Below, in pieces: positions 23,403-34,979 of a DNA stretch of 64,000 nt. A model generated the notes under the pieces. It saw only the letters and a list, made by a program, of their open reading frames with translations, was not told the origin of the DNA and did no database searches. The translations under genes were made by a program, and so were the position numbers. Numbering within the stretch: the stretch's first letter is position 1; the number at the start of each line of letters is the position of its first letter. Origin of the DNA: Druceiella hillmani (lineage: Eukaryota > Arthropoda > Insecta > Lepidoptera > Hepialidae). The DNA lies in assembly GCA_039881145.1 (NCBI GenBank), contig JAYKKI010000095.1:5694501-5758500 (forward strand). Direction: 5' to 3'.

Positions 23403-24229
23403 CACACACATGTGCTTTTAAGAAGATAGCTTATTTTGTACTAGGTTACAAATTACATTTTCTATTTTTACCCTTTCTTGCGTGTCAATCACTGAATTTG
23501 TTGCTTTTATATATATTTTAAAATAACAGTTTTTTTATTTTATTCTGTTTCTTTAACGTTGGGCCTATATTCCCCGGTCTCCTCTCAAGAGTAAAATTGT
23601 GTGGTGTTCCATGGCTTGGCTGCAGAGGATGGAAACTATACACAACAGCATAGCAACAAAAATACGAGTAGTCTCACAAATCAAGTTTTCTTTTTGTTTG
23701 AAAATATTTTTAGCTTTTTATATTTCCGGGGATTATTAAGTTTATTAAAAATTTAATTTGTTAATGAAATTTTGTAGATTGTTTTAGGTTCTTGGCGAAA
23801 AACGGTCATATGTGCGGAAGCAACTCTTCCAAATATCTAAATAATTTAAATCGTAGTGGAGTGTTAGTTTTGCTGACTAGAGTACAAGTTATATGTATCC
23901 TGTACTTACCTCTAAGTTATATAACTCGCTATAAATATTATACAGAATGTTTTTTAAAGTTCGCTTGTCAAAAACGTCAGTTGTACCAGAAAACTATAGA
24001 GGCTTTTGCTTTCTATATACGTTTTAGACTGGTTATTCGATCATATGAGAAAAACAATGTTTGTTTTTGATTCGATTCATGAAACGTTATTTCTAAAACT
24101 AATAGATGTGATGACGTCTGAAAACTATAGTCTTATCCCTGAGTGCATTGTACTAGAATAAAATGCAACGAAATTATTCTGATTAATTGGGATTAGATAC
24201 TGTGGTTTCTTAATAGGTATTTGTGGACA

Positions 24230-24930
24230 GTGAACTATGACAGATATGATCGCGATAATTCCGATGAATAATAATGAAAGACCGCGTACGAGCAAATAAT
24301 TTACATATATCGTTTACTTATAAATCAATAGCGACATATTTAACTATTTATTACATCTGTCAGATATATAACCGCCAAGAATTATGATCATTCGATTGCT
24401 ATTTACCGTACACATCGCCAAGTAAGTTAACCTTGTACTTATTTCGATAATTAAATTTACGACTTGCGGTATAACGATACAAACACGACCGACCTGCATG
24501 TAACTGTACAGCAACAATAATACGTAGTTTACAACCCATTTCGAGCCAACAATAAAATCAAACGTCAGAGATATTAAGGTCGGGGTGCAACTACCGCTTT
24601 AATGGATGTAAAATAAAGCTCCCACATTGTTGTAAGATGACCCTTTCTTACAAAGAGCTTTGGCGAGGCGACGCCTACCTCTCTCGATTCCAGGTACGTA
24701 CGAGCTAATGCTGGCTACGTGTAAAGTGTTCGGCGCACGACAAAGCAATTTCAAACTACTTACCGTCCCGTTATTAAAACTGATAGGGGGTAACTAAAAT
24801 AACTTTACTAATAAATGGCTTTGTGTAGGTCGCGACGCCCGGGCGGGCACAAAGTCCCTATGAAAGTTTTATTAGACGCCACTCCCTCAGAAAGTGGTGC
24901 TCTTACGGCGTACAAATATTGACAATGCGT
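24230..24930. promoter_or_regulatory. Candidate conserved non-coding elements
   Basis: A 700-bp block without tandem repeats, with balanced composition. Words include CCGCTTTAATGGATGTAAAA, GGGGTAACTAAAATAACTTT and ATTACATCTGTCAGATATAT. It lies in the inferred intron next to the coding exon. Confidence 0.3.
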
Positions 24931-24953
24931 GTACGTACGTTAAACTTACTTAC

Positions 24954-25136
24954 AACTGAATAAACATACTAAATGTAGTTCTCGTTCTTTTCAGAGCGAG
25001 TGCGTTTTGGTCGGGCGGAGCGGGCGACTGTTTGATGTTCGTCACTGGGTGGGTGCCCACGGATGTGTCTCTCCCTTGTTCCGGAGTATTAGTGCCTTTT
25101 TGTCGGTAGCTGGGGGAGTCGGCCAGCGGGATCGGT
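24954..25136 (-). CDS. Internal coding exon of the same unrecognised gene
   Basis: On the minus strand an acceptor (TCTCTACTTGCATTCAAAG|A) is followed by 183 bases: one base completing a codon, 60 codons, and two bases. A textbook donor follows (CAGTT|GTAAGTAAG). The peptide starts 'PIPLADSPSYRQKG', passes 'TNTPEQGRDTSVGTH' and 'NIKQSPAPPDQNALAL', and ends 'KRTRTTFSMFIQ'. It is Pro/Ser/Thr-rich and looks like a disordered linker with a basic KRTR patch. Third positions are GC-rich. The donor phase fits the terminal exon exactly. If the intron is retained, translation stops two codons later (TTG TAA), so the donor overlaps an alternative stop. The overlapping opening in another frame (25089-25313) is rejected. 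No family recognised. Confidence 0.62.
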
Positions 25137-25139
25137 CTT

Positions 25140-25790
25140 TGAATGCAAGTAGAGACTTATTGTCTTAAGTATCGATCGGTGACGGGGACTTATTTTTGAT
25201 TCGATTGTGTCAATAGGGTATTTGATTGACGTCGATATTTTTTGTAAAAATGTTTTAAAACTGCAAAGTAGGTTTAAAAAAACCTTGTCATACAAAAATA
25301 ATGCATATAACAAACAATTAATCGAAACTTCTAAATAGGAAAAAATGTCAATTTTTTTGTTCCTTAAATTGAAGAAGTTATTGTGAATTTAGTTTCCACA
25401 CAACAAAATGAGAGAATTATAATATGCAATATATAACTTAAACGCAATATTTAACGAGATACTAAAAATATTTAATAAACTCCCTTATAATGAATGCTAA
25501 ATAACAGGCCAGTGACGTCACAAGCCCGTTATGTTTTGTATGTGGCGTTTTCGCGCAAATTGTAGTACGTCAGTTTTTAATTCGTTATAACTTTAAAATG
25601 GGTAGTCCTAGGTACGATATATTTATTTTAACCACTTTTAATATTATTGCTTATTCGATTATAGAAATAATACAATATAGTCAAATACTCTATTGTCCCG
25701 TCTATCTTGGAACTTGATTTCCACTAAAACTTGCACAAAAGCGTCTTCTAAGCAATATTGAATTTTAAAATAAAAATATTGAATGTATTT
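25140..25790. other. AT-rich sequence upstream of the internal exon
   Basis: No feature recognised. On the minus strand this would be intron or 5' flank. Confidence 0.3.
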
Positions 25791-25794
25791 ATAT

Positions 25795-26065
25795 AATAAA
25801 AATATTGAATATAGTTAATTTTGTAGAAATTCATTTTTCACGATGAAATAAAACTATGTGATGTACTATTATTTCTACTTTCTTTAATTTCTATACCGCG
25901 ACCTAGGTTTCGTTGTATTACAACATCCTCAGGTGGCCTATCTTTGCTGATAGGCCACCTGAATATGTTGTAATACAACGAAATCTAGGTCGTGGTAAAG
26001 AAATTAAGGAAAGTAGAAATAATACTAGATCACGTAGTTTCATTTCATTGTGAATAAAGATATTG
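25795..26065. mobile_element. Foldback element family FB, copy 3
   Basis: Two arms meet at GGCCTATCTTTGCTGATAGGCC. The left arm carries CCGCGACCTAGGTTTCGTTG and the right arm its inverse CAACGAAATCTAGGTCGTGG. It is flanked by imperfect direct repeats AATAAAAATATTG (25795-25807) and AATAAAGATATTG (26053-26065), a possible target duplication. It could extrude as a hairpin of more than 100 bp. Confidence 0.85.
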
Positions 26066-26990
26066 GAAAACTAAATTTATTAACAAAATATTCGCTGAGG
26101 TTAAATCAGTAAGTTTAATGTAAATATATCACTAAACGTATATAACTAAATTTATAATGTATTATATAATTAGGAGTTGTTAAAGAATTAATAAAATGAA
26201 ATAATGGATATTGGAAAAATCGCATTCAAAGCGGCAAAAAGGGATTATGGAAAGTAAGGGCGGAAAAATGTAGTTAATATTAAATTAGACCTTATGTTAC
26301 AATAATGGTATATTCTATATAATGGTATATTAAACACTGTCATGTTAGAAAATACTCTTAAGTTAAGATGGGGTCAGTAGTTTCATTACAATTTTCTACG
26401 TAATACTTAATATCGAGTAACAATCAACCGTAAAGTCTTATATGTGTAAATGAAAGTCATTGTTAGTAGAAAAGTCTTAAATTATATTTTTTCTAATCGT
26501 AAGAGTTTGTACCGAGGAATTCGGAATTTCTACTAAGTTAATTAAACTAACTGAAATACCTCAAGCTAAGACTAGACTTAGAGTTAAACTTGATAATCAA
26601 GTTGATTACTTTTCTTGTGAAGGAAAATTGTACCTAACAGAATTATATAGCTACTGGTATTTTGATATTTATCACTGTTAATTATATTTTCAGATGGTAT
26701 TCATATTCTAATTCTAAATATTCAAATTAAGACTCTTTTTTTAAGAGGTAGTCCTTATTATAACGGCAATTCTAACTTCCTGGCCGTTTATTTAATAATA
26801 TACATTACTATCTACTTATACTAGTTATTTGCCCGTGATATAGCTCGCTTGGAATATAGTCTGCTCATGACAGTTAAATACGTAATCGATTGTTAATGAT
26901 TCGTGACTGTTAGTAGTCAATATATTTCGATGTGACAAATCTAATAGCGCATTTTTATGGGAGTTAAAACGTTCTGATGGCACGTCAGGA
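26066..26990. other. AT-rich sequence without recognised feature
   Basis: No gene, element end or tandem repeat seen. Confidence 0.3.
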
Positions 26991-27230
26991 AGTATATTTG
27001 GCCAGTTTCGCGTCTTATTTGTTCTTTTCAACTTAATTCGGCTAGCTTCGCATCTTGTCAGCTCTTTGCGACTTAATTCGGCCATCTGCGCGTCTTGTCG
27101 GCTCTTTCCGACTTAATTCAGCCAAGTTCGCGTCTTGTCGGTTCTTTCCGTCTTATTTCGGCTAGCTTCGCATCTTTCCGACTTAATTCGGCTAGCCTCA
27201 CGGCTTGTCGATTCTTTTCGAATTAGGGCT
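26991..27230. repeat. 40-bp minisatellite, about 6 units
   Basis: The unit begins ACTTAATTCGGCCATCTGCG and continues CGTCTTGTCGGCTCTTTCCG, at 27031, 27071, 27111, 27151 and 27181 (one unit is 10 bp short), with a partial unit before. It is GC-richer than its surroundings and CpG-containing. The minus-strand opening at 26825-27085 crosses it but shifts frame with each unit and is not a gene. Confidence 0.9.
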
Positions 27231-27785
27231 TTCCTCTCTATTACACTACACACACGTTACATTACGTGTCTGTTAGTGTAATAGTTTGTTGTTTCTAATG
27301 TTTGTTAAAATTAAATTCAAATTTTATTATTAATATTGTTTACTATACAAATATTTGTTTCTTTTTCTTCACTCCGTTCAAATAAAACTATAAAAAAATT
27401 TATATATTTTACATCTGTCAGACGTCCCACGAAGGCTCACATTTTTTTTCTTTGCTTTCTAATGTAATTTTTATAGATTCTGCAATAATAAAATGTTGCA
27501 AATTTTATGTAAATTTGTTGAGTATTTTTTAAGCCATGGACAAAAAAAATCTACTTAAATCTCAAATTCCCGAAACACTTAATACATAGTTTACTTTTTC
27601 CAATCTTTTAACTAAAATATTAATTATTTTATAAATGAAATAATTAACAGTTGGTAATTTTTGCGACATGTACGTACAAACAGAGACAGATAAAAATTTC
27701 TGTAACAGTAGATATCTTGTCCATATCTTATTTAAAGTCCCGGAAAATATTTTTTTCTAAAATATATTTAATGGACAGACTTTGT
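27231..27785. other. AT-rich sequence without recognised feature
   Basis: Nothing recognised. Confidence 0.3.
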
Positions 27786-27789
27786 ACAT

Positions 27790-28385
27790 CAAAAGATGGA
27801 ACTTTTATAAAATCACTGTAGTGTCCTTCTGTTCGTCGGTCGCAGTCGATTATCTCAGAAAATGCTTGATGGAGAAAGTTGGAATTTAGCATGGTAATAA
27901 AGTATATTAACTCACATAAATCTCTTTTGTTTTTTTGAATTTTTTAGGATTACATTAAAAAAAAGTAGTTTAGGTGTTATCTGAAAAAGATAGTATTTAA
28001 ACAGGGATATGAAGATGTTTTTTTTCCCAATATTGGGTAGTATATCTTCGGAGATATATTGAAAAATATGCCTTCACCTCCTTGTTTCCAAAGCTACTGA
28101 AGTTAAAATGATAAAAACACTGGATTTTTAGAAACCTGCTCAAAAGTTGCATGATTTCTATATGTCATAGATGGTTCTATATGTCATAGTATTTAATATA
28201 TCCACTATAACAATATGAGACATATACACTGCTTAATTATTTAATTATTATTAAATATTTATTACGCTGGATAGTGAACTTTGGTGATGAAATATTAATA
28301 AATAATTTTATTTCAAACAAGAACGAAGGACGGAAAGTTTAATGCACGAGCGAGACTCGAGCTTCACAGATTTTTTATTTATTTT
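27790..28385 (+). mobile_element. GGTTCCG-type interspersed repeat, copy 3
   Basis: The head GATGGAACTTTTATAAAATC continues CTTCTGTTCGTCGGTCG. The middle has 'ATCTTCGGAGATATATTGAA' and the tail ACGAGCGAGACTCGAGCTTC. Blocks are in the same order as the copies at 14.0 and 31.7 kb. Confidence 0.6.
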
Positions 28386-28813
28386 TACAATTTTAATACA
28401 TGTATAAATTAATTAAATGTTTATAGTTAAGAATAGATTAATCGTTAACGAAAACAAATACAATGTTAGTATGCAAACAATGCGTCCTTTTGTTTAAGAA
28501 ACAAATGGTATGATTGTTTATGTGCATTACATTATATTGATTATGTACATTACATTACATTATATTGATTATATTATAATAAAATAATAAACATTCTACG
28601 AGACGACAAGTTTGAAGAGCTTCGATTTGTTGGGACGTGTTTTGTACATGCAAAAATCTATCTTCACTGGCGCCGGAAGTGGTTCGAATATCTCATATAT
28701 CAAAATGATCAGTAATTATTTTGTGCTTGTATTTTGTACACTAATCTAAGATTTTTATTATTTTTCCATTACACTGTTTATTATCGTTTAATAAGTTTCA
28801 ATAAGAACAATTA

Positions 28814-28816
<3 letters not shown>
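28386..28816. other. AT-rich sequence without recognised feature
   Basis: A short direct repeat around TACATTA/TTATATTGATTATG lies at 28525-28575. Nothing else seen. Confidence 0.3.

Positions 28817-28867
<51 letters not shown>
28817..28867. repeat. (TA)n microsatellite
   Basis: About 25 TA units. A short GC-rich patch (CCGCTAGGGGCGCGGGTGCA) follows at 28900. Confidence 0.95.
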
Positions 28868-28870
<3 letters not shown>

Positions 28871-29224
28871 CACAAAACTCAGAAAATTCCGGATTTGTCC
28901 GCTAGGGGCGCGGGTGCAGCAAAAATATATTTTATAATTGACACCCGAAATTTCTTAGCCACGAGATTTACATCCATCAACACAACAATTTAGCACCCTT
29001 TTCAGTTTTTTTTAGACATTTGTTTTGCAAAATAATTTTAAACAAATGTAAAATGACCTGTTTTGAAATTCATTTCATTTTCATTTGGACCGCTTATAGC
29101 GTCATTGAAGGTTCGTTTTAGTACTTACGTAGACAATATAGTATATTAAATGAACGTGTTAAAGGACGTGTATTGTTATAATTTCACAATATCAACTTGT
29201 GCTTTGACTTTCAGAGCATTATAT

Positions 29225-30690
29225 ATTTCCTTTTTGGTCATTGCTAGTGATTAGCATTGGGCATTGGTCGAATTCATTCAGATTGGTATTAGTAATTTGA
29301 AGTAGATAATAGGTATTAGGTATGTAAATCAGCTGTCACACATTTTATTATTTTAGGTATTAAATAAGCTCTCCTATTGTTAAAAACCAACTTGACATTT
29401 TTACTCAATCCCCTTCCATAAATTCGGTTAGTACGCTCATCAGCCTTGTCTGGGTTAATTTCAGACGGATGTTAATAATTTAAATTAGATAGCATGTATT
29501 ATATAAATTACCTGTCAGACACATTAGGTGATAAATATTGCAATTTTTTGTAAAATAAAACGCGGCGTTCTTAATCACTCACGTTCCTTAAATTCAGTCA
29601 TTACACTTCTCAGCATTATGTGGAATCATTTCGGATGGATATTAGTAATTAAAATTAGATAGTAAATATTATATGAATTAACAGTCGCACACGTTGTCAT
29701 TTTATGTAAAAAACAAAATCTGCTATCGTTGAAAACAAACTTGGCGTTCTTAATAACTCACGTTCCTTAAATTCAGTCATTGCACTCCTCAGCATTGTGT
29801 GGGATCATTTCGGATGGATATTAGTAATTAAAATTAGATAGTAAATATTATATGAATTAACAGTCGCACATGTTCTCATTTTATGTACAAAACAAAATCT
29901 GCTATCGTTGAAAACAAACTTGGCGTTTTTAATAACTCACGTTCCTTAAATTCAGTCATTACACTCCTCAGCATTGTGTGGGATCATTTCGGATGGATAT
30001 TAGTAATTAAAATTAGATAGTAAATATTATATGAATTAACAGTCGCACATGTTCTCATTTTATGTACAAAACAAAATCTGCTATCGTTGAAAACAAACTT
30101 GGCGTTTTTAATAAATCACGTTCCTTAAATTCAGTCATTACACTCCTCAGCATTGTGTGGGATCATTTCGGATGGATATTAGTAATTAAAATTAGATAGT
30201 AAATATTATATGAATTAACAGTCGCACATGTTCTCATTTTATGTACAAAACAAAATCTGCTATCGTTGAAAACAAACTTGGCGTTCTTAATAACTCACGT
30301 TCCTTAAATTCAGTCATTACACTCCTCAGCATTATGCGGAATCATTTCGGATGGATATTAGTAATTTAATTTAGATAGAAAATATTATATAAATAAATCG
30401 TCACACACTTTGTCATTTTATGTACAAAACAAAATCTGCTATCGTTGAAAACAAACTTGGGTTTCTTTGTCATTTTGGATGGGTTTTAGGATAGGTGTTA
30501 ATAATTTAAAGTAGGTAGTTAAGTACTAGTTAAATTTACTAGTATGATATTGGTTCCCCATGTAGAAAACAAATTATCTTATTATTAAAAATAAACTCAG
30601 TGTACCTAGTTACTCCTGTTCCTTGTATCCACTCACTACTTTCCTTAGTGTTGTCCGGCTTTATTTCAAATTGATGTTACTGATTACTAT
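29225..30690. repeat. 179-bp satellite array, about 8 units
   Basis: CGTTCCTTAAATTCAGTCAT recurs at 29582, 29761, 29940, 30119 and 30298, an exact 179-base period. The units also share CATTTCGGATGGATATTAGT, ACAGTCGCACATGTTCTCAT and CTGCTATCGTTGAAAACAAA. The central units are nearly identical, while the units at both edges (29225-29580 and 30470-30690) are strongly diverged. Homogenised core with decayed margins is the signature of unequal crossing-over. No coding. Confidence 0.95.
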
Positions 30691-31250
30691 CTACAGTAAG
30701 TATAACACAGAATATAATTCTAAACAGGAGAGCCTTCAAAAAATTAAGACTAATAATTATTAGTATATATTTTAAAAAACATCGGTGTCGATCGTTATTA
30801 TAGGATTTAGTTAGGGTAAATAATTATTTTGAAACACTTAGTGCATGGAAGTGGAAGTCTTTTTTTAATTAGATTGAATTTTCATAATCTAAGTATTCCT
30901 CCCGTGGCTCATAAGTTATCTCATGTAGCCTAAATTTTATTCTAAATGTCAAAAATATCCCAGTGTCTTATTCTAATCGATTTAATAATTTTTATTTGAT
31001 GCTATAGCAAAGAGTTAGCGCAAAAAACGAAAATTCAAATATTCTTTTGCTTTTATTCCCCAGAAAAATCATCAAACGAAATTATCCATAAAAAGTAATA
31101 AATCCGCTTCATCGAATTATTTTATGTAATAAGTATTTTACGCAATAAAATTTTATGCAATAGGCACTAACATAATATATAAAAAAGGAAGCGTTAAGTA
31201 GAATCAATTAAAACATAGAATGCCTAATGTATAAAAAGAAAGGCAAGGTA
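30691..31250. other. AT-rich sequence without recognised feature
   Basis: Nothing recognised. Confidence 0.3.
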
Positions 31251-31560
31251 AAACCGACCTAATGTTCTATCAGCAGTCGTTGCTGTGTTGCCAAAGCCCA
31301 CGCACATCAGCCGCCGAACAGAATGTCGTAAAAGGCAAATGTGTGATAAAATGATGACACGGACGGGACTTCACATTATTTCACATTATTAAATTATAAG
31401 CGGCGATCGTTAAAGTGATGCATTACGGCGGGCGCCGCGCCGCCGCCTCGGGCGTCTCCTGCTCACTCCTATCTACACAGATGTGATCAAACTGGAAACT
31501 GTAGCTTCATTTAAACAGTGGAGTCCGGATTTACACTGGCCGATATATGTGTCGCTTTAG
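31250..31560. promoter_or_regulatory. GC-rich candidate conserved element
   Basis: A unique block running from CAGCAGTCGTTGCTGTGTTG to GGCGGGCGCCGCGCCGCCGC. It includes AATGTCGTAAAAGG (posterior-Hox-like TCGTAAA) and AAATTATAAGCGGCGATCGT. An ATG at 31418 opens 22 codons (MHYGGRRAAASGVSC..) to a TGA, and a short minus-strand opening also crosses it. Neither is convincing as an exon. Confidence 0.35.
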
Positions 31561-31739
31561 AATGCTTTCTGTGATTAAAGAAATGTTGTTTTGGTTATAA
31601 AAGTGAATGACGATATCATATTGGTGTTTCCGTTTGTTTATTTGCATGAATCTTAGTAAATGTCATAGAATTTAATGTAATGAAAAAATCGTGATAATAT
31701 AATTTTTTTCAAAACTAAATTGCTTCTTAAATTCCGTAA

Positions 31740-32605
31740 ATAGTTTTTGAAATGGGCAGTATAATGGTCTCTAAAATATTTTTAATATAATTTTAGGTAG
31801 ATATTTTCGGAAATACACTAAAACATGTATAAAAATATGTCACCTTTTTTCGAAACTACTCATCCTAAAATTGTGAAAAAACGAAAGTTTTTATAAACCC
31901 CCGCAAAGATTGTAGGAAATCTATAACGATGTTTCTAGATGTCTTTTAGATATTCACAGCAATATACATATGTATTCCCACTTCTTAATTACATTAAGTG
32001 TTTTTTTTCGAAATTACTCATCCTAAAATTGTGAAAAAACGCGAGTTTTTATAAATCCCCGCAAAGGTTGTAGGAAAACTATAACGATGTTTCTAGATGT
32101 CTTTTGGATATTCACAGCCATATACATATATATATATTCCGCCTTCTTAATTACATTAAGTGTTTTTTTTCGAAACTACTCATCCTAAAATTGTGAAAAA
32201 ACGCGAGCTTTTATAAATCCCCGCAAAGGTTGTAGGAAAACTAGCAATATTTCTAGATGTCTTTTAGATATTCACAGCAGTATACATACATATTCCCCCT
32301 ACTTAATTACATTAAGTGTTTTTTTTCGAAACTACTCTTCCTAAAATTGTGAAAAAACAACAGATTTTATAAATCCCTGCAAAGCTTGTAGGAAAACAAT
32401 AGCGATGTTTCTAGAAGTCTTAGATGTTCACAGTAATATACATATATGTTCCCCTATTTAATTACATTAAGTGTAATTAAATGTTTATTACGCTAGACAG
32501 CCCATATTAGCGATGACTTACGATAAAATAATTTCACTTCAAACGTGAAGGAACCCCTCGATCCGTTATCCAGACTCGCATCAGACCGATTTTGATAGAA
32601 GATAT
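31740..32605 (+). mobile_element. GGTTCCG-type interspersed repeat, copy 4, internally amplified
   Basis: The flanks match the other copies. They begin with the block 'TATTTTCGGAAATACACTAA' and end GTGAAGGAACCCCTCGATCC then CCAGACTCGCATCAGACCGA. Between them one internal segment is present in four tandem copies (see the next entry) instead of one. Confidence 0.65.
31849..32475. repeat. About 158-bp tandem array, 4 units
   Basis: TTCGAAACTACTCATCCTAA begins units at 31849, 32007, 32169 and 32325 (spacings 158, 162, 156). Each passes through CCCCGCAAAGGTTGTAGGAA and CTTCTTAATTACATTAAGTG. It arose inside GGTTCCG-type copy 4. Confidence 0.93.
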
Positions 32606-32609
32606 ATGT

Positions 32610-33370
32610 ACTTTAATATGGCCTTCTTTAACTAAGTCATTGGGTATGAGGCTGATAATACGAGCACAATGAATGAACTGCACAATTAAATCGTTTAATG
32701 TAAAGTGACATATTTATTTAAAGAAATATATTTTAATAATGAAAGTTAAGAGTATCTAATCAATAATACGTTTAGTTGAGAAGACATTGATAATAAAATT
32801 CTTTCTATTATCTAAATTTTATATGCTTATTATAATAATCAAATATTGTAAAATTTAATTGGTCCAACATTGTAATAAACTATTAAATGTATGATAGCAA
32901 TTATTTGAAAAAAATGTATTTTATCTTACATTGTTGACAATCTCAAAGAATTAACCTTGTGAGCCCATATTTGATTTCTTTTCGTATTTTTTTCTAATTT
33001 GCCTAAACATAAAATTGAATATAATCGTATAATCTAATAATAACAATACGTGTTTCACGAAAAGTATAATAAAATTATACAGTGGCGCTTTTAAAGTACG
33101 TTTTATGGTGGTGAAATTATAAGAGCGAGAACACTGCTCAATTATGATAATGATCACTACAAGCTTAATATATTCGTGTAGGAATTACAATGACCCAAAT
33201 GAACCGGATTTTAAATTTGGCGGAAGATAACGATTAAGTTTATGTCAGTCTTTTGACGCATGGAGGTAAAATTGGTATGTCGTAAAGTTAAAAACACGTC
33301 GACTTATTGCTTATAATCATTTTTGGTAGGATACACACTAGCACTCGAAACTTTTATAAAATTTAAATGG
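32610..33370. other. AT-rich sequence without recognised feature
   Basis: The minus-strand 68-codon opening at 32951-33157 is Ile/Phe/Lys-rich and unsupported. Confidence 0.3.
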
Positions 33371-33374
33371 TCTC

Positions 33375-34035
33375 TTATTTATTCTTCGAGACCTCCAATA
33401 GTAGTATATAAAGTCGTGTGTATTTCAGAATAAGGATATCGGGGAACGAATGATTTTGAATCACTAAAATTGAAACTTTCATGGACATAATCGTCCGGAA
33501 TACGTGCACTGCTGAACGTAGATCTCCCACATATATTCTGACAAAGATTGACCCTGTGCCGCTTGCGTCCAAAGGTTTCCGATGATTTTTACCAGGTCGC
33601 CTCTCAATCTAGCGGTGGTCGTCGCATTCTGCGTGTTTGGGCACAATGCCGATATTTGAGAAATTTTCTTCCCTAATAATTTTCCTTTCTGCACTATATA
33701 ATTTTTCTATTGACACTTTGACCTGTCGATCCTATGAGCTATGTCGGTAACATCGGATCTTCTACGAATCTCCTCATCAAGGATCATATTTCGTAAATAA
33801 ACTCGGAGCATAGACATTTTCATAACTTGCTGAGTGAATTGGAGTCTCTTTAAGAGGCCAAGAGTGAGGGATCACGTTTCACTTCCATATTCTATAAAAG
33901 CGGTTTTAATTTGTACATGTTCAAACCTATAACTGATTGCATTTATTTTTTTAAATCTTCAGAAAATTATGAATAATCAAAATAATATAATGATACGATT
34001 CGGAGAGAAGAGGTAACAATTAAATTTTCATTAAC
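33375..34035 (-). pseudogene. Decayed LINE ORF2 C-terminal region
   Basis: Reading the minus strand from about 33930 down, pieces appear in order: 'IEYGSET' (the YG.ETW motif), 'LKRLQFTQQVMKMSMLRVY', 'EEIRRRSDVTDIAHRID', and, after a gap, 'RLRGDLVKIIGNLWTQAAQ' and 'YMWEIYVQQCT'. This is the order seen in lepidopteran endonuclease-reverse transcriptase proteins (LR.TQR.MERAMLG...R..EIRRRT.V.D...RI, then GRP..RW.DDLVK.AG..W...A.DR..WR...EAYVQQW). The central WAGH segment is lost, and stops and frameshifts are present. It is of a different subtype from the 10.3-kb relic. Confidence 0.75.
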
Positions 34036-34325
34036 CATACATACTGGTTGAAGATTGCCGTCTTCATACACTGGGATATTTTGGACAAGGAGATATGGTG
34101 AAGTTTCGCTAACGCTGCCATGCTGGGTTGGAATTCCCTATTGACCTCTTTTCCGAAGTTCAATTTACCTGATTAGGCAGTTTGTTCTCGATATACAGAG
34201 TGGACATTAATTTCCATGGAAACACACAACTTCAAAAAAAGAGCAATAAAATAAAAATATCTTATTTTCATCAGTATGTTTCCATTGCATGTGTGCAATT
34301 TTCAGTAATTATGCAAACCAATTAT

Positions 34326-34475
34326 GGACTGAAAATTTAATTGTTACATCTTCTCTCCGAATCGTGTCATTATATTATTTTGAGCATTCAATATTTTCTG
34401 AAGATTTACAAAAATAAATGCAATCCGTTATAGGTTTGAACGTGTACAAATTAAAACCGCTTTTATAGAATATTA
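34326..34475 (+). mobile_element. Inverted partial copy of the 33.9-kb LINE segment
   Basis: ACATCTTCTCTCCGAATCGT, GATTTACAAAAATAAATGCA and AAATTAAAACCGCTTTTATA are the inverse of 33885-34030, with few differences over about 145 bp. With a spacer of about 290 bp between the arms this forms a stem-loop. Confidence 0.85.
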
Positions 34476-34975
34476 TTTTTTTCTCTATTTTCCTCTTCAC
34501 AAGAACATTTCGTAAGCACTAGCGAATCGCTTTGAATAAGAATATAATTTGTGTTCATTCAAGTCCTGTACAGAAATGGAAATGAATAAAAGAATAAAGA
34601 ACACGTTGAAGAAGTACGAAACTTCAAAAAATATTCAAGGGATCTCTGAAGCTAGAAATATTTGCCTCGCACGTTTTTTAACTTTATTCACACATTATTC
34701 GCTTTATTCATCTGAATAATGATTCAGAAAATTATAAATAAACTAATAGTATATTAATCTAGGAAAGTGAATGACAGAAGAGAATGGAAGCTTTTGAGGA
34801 GGTTTTCAGCATCGAGGTGGCCCTTTTAATAACACTAATTAGAATTCTAACTTAACAAGAGATTTAACTAACAAACTAACATGATAATAATTGTCTATAT
34901 AAATATACATCCCTTCTATTTATTTTGATGAAGGGAGGAAGCTATTTTATTAGTATTTATTTATTTTTCTCAACC
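34476..34975. other. AT-rich sequence without recognised feature
   Basis: Nothing recognised. Confidence 0.3.
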
Positions 34976-34979
34976 GGAA

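Noticed and set aside
24963..24995. KRTRTTFS at the end of the 25-kb exon resembles the N-terminal arm of a paired-class homeodomain
   Set aside because: The residues that follow in either the intron-retained or spliced reading do not continue a homeodomain (no helix 1-3, no WFQNRRAK).
25089..25313. 74-codon minus-strand ORF overlapping the internal exon in another frame
   Set aside because: AT-type composition over most of its length. It ends within the exon, where the other frame has coding-like third positions and matching splice phases.
28655..28690. TGGCGCCGGAAGTGGTTCGAA, resembling a retroelement primer-binding site
   Set aside because: No LTR pair, no polypurine tract and no gag/pol downstream. 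The tRNA match is only superficial.
29225..30690. CRISPR array
   Set aside because: The regular spacing comes from a 179-bp tandem repeat with no unique spacers. The sequence is eukaryotic.
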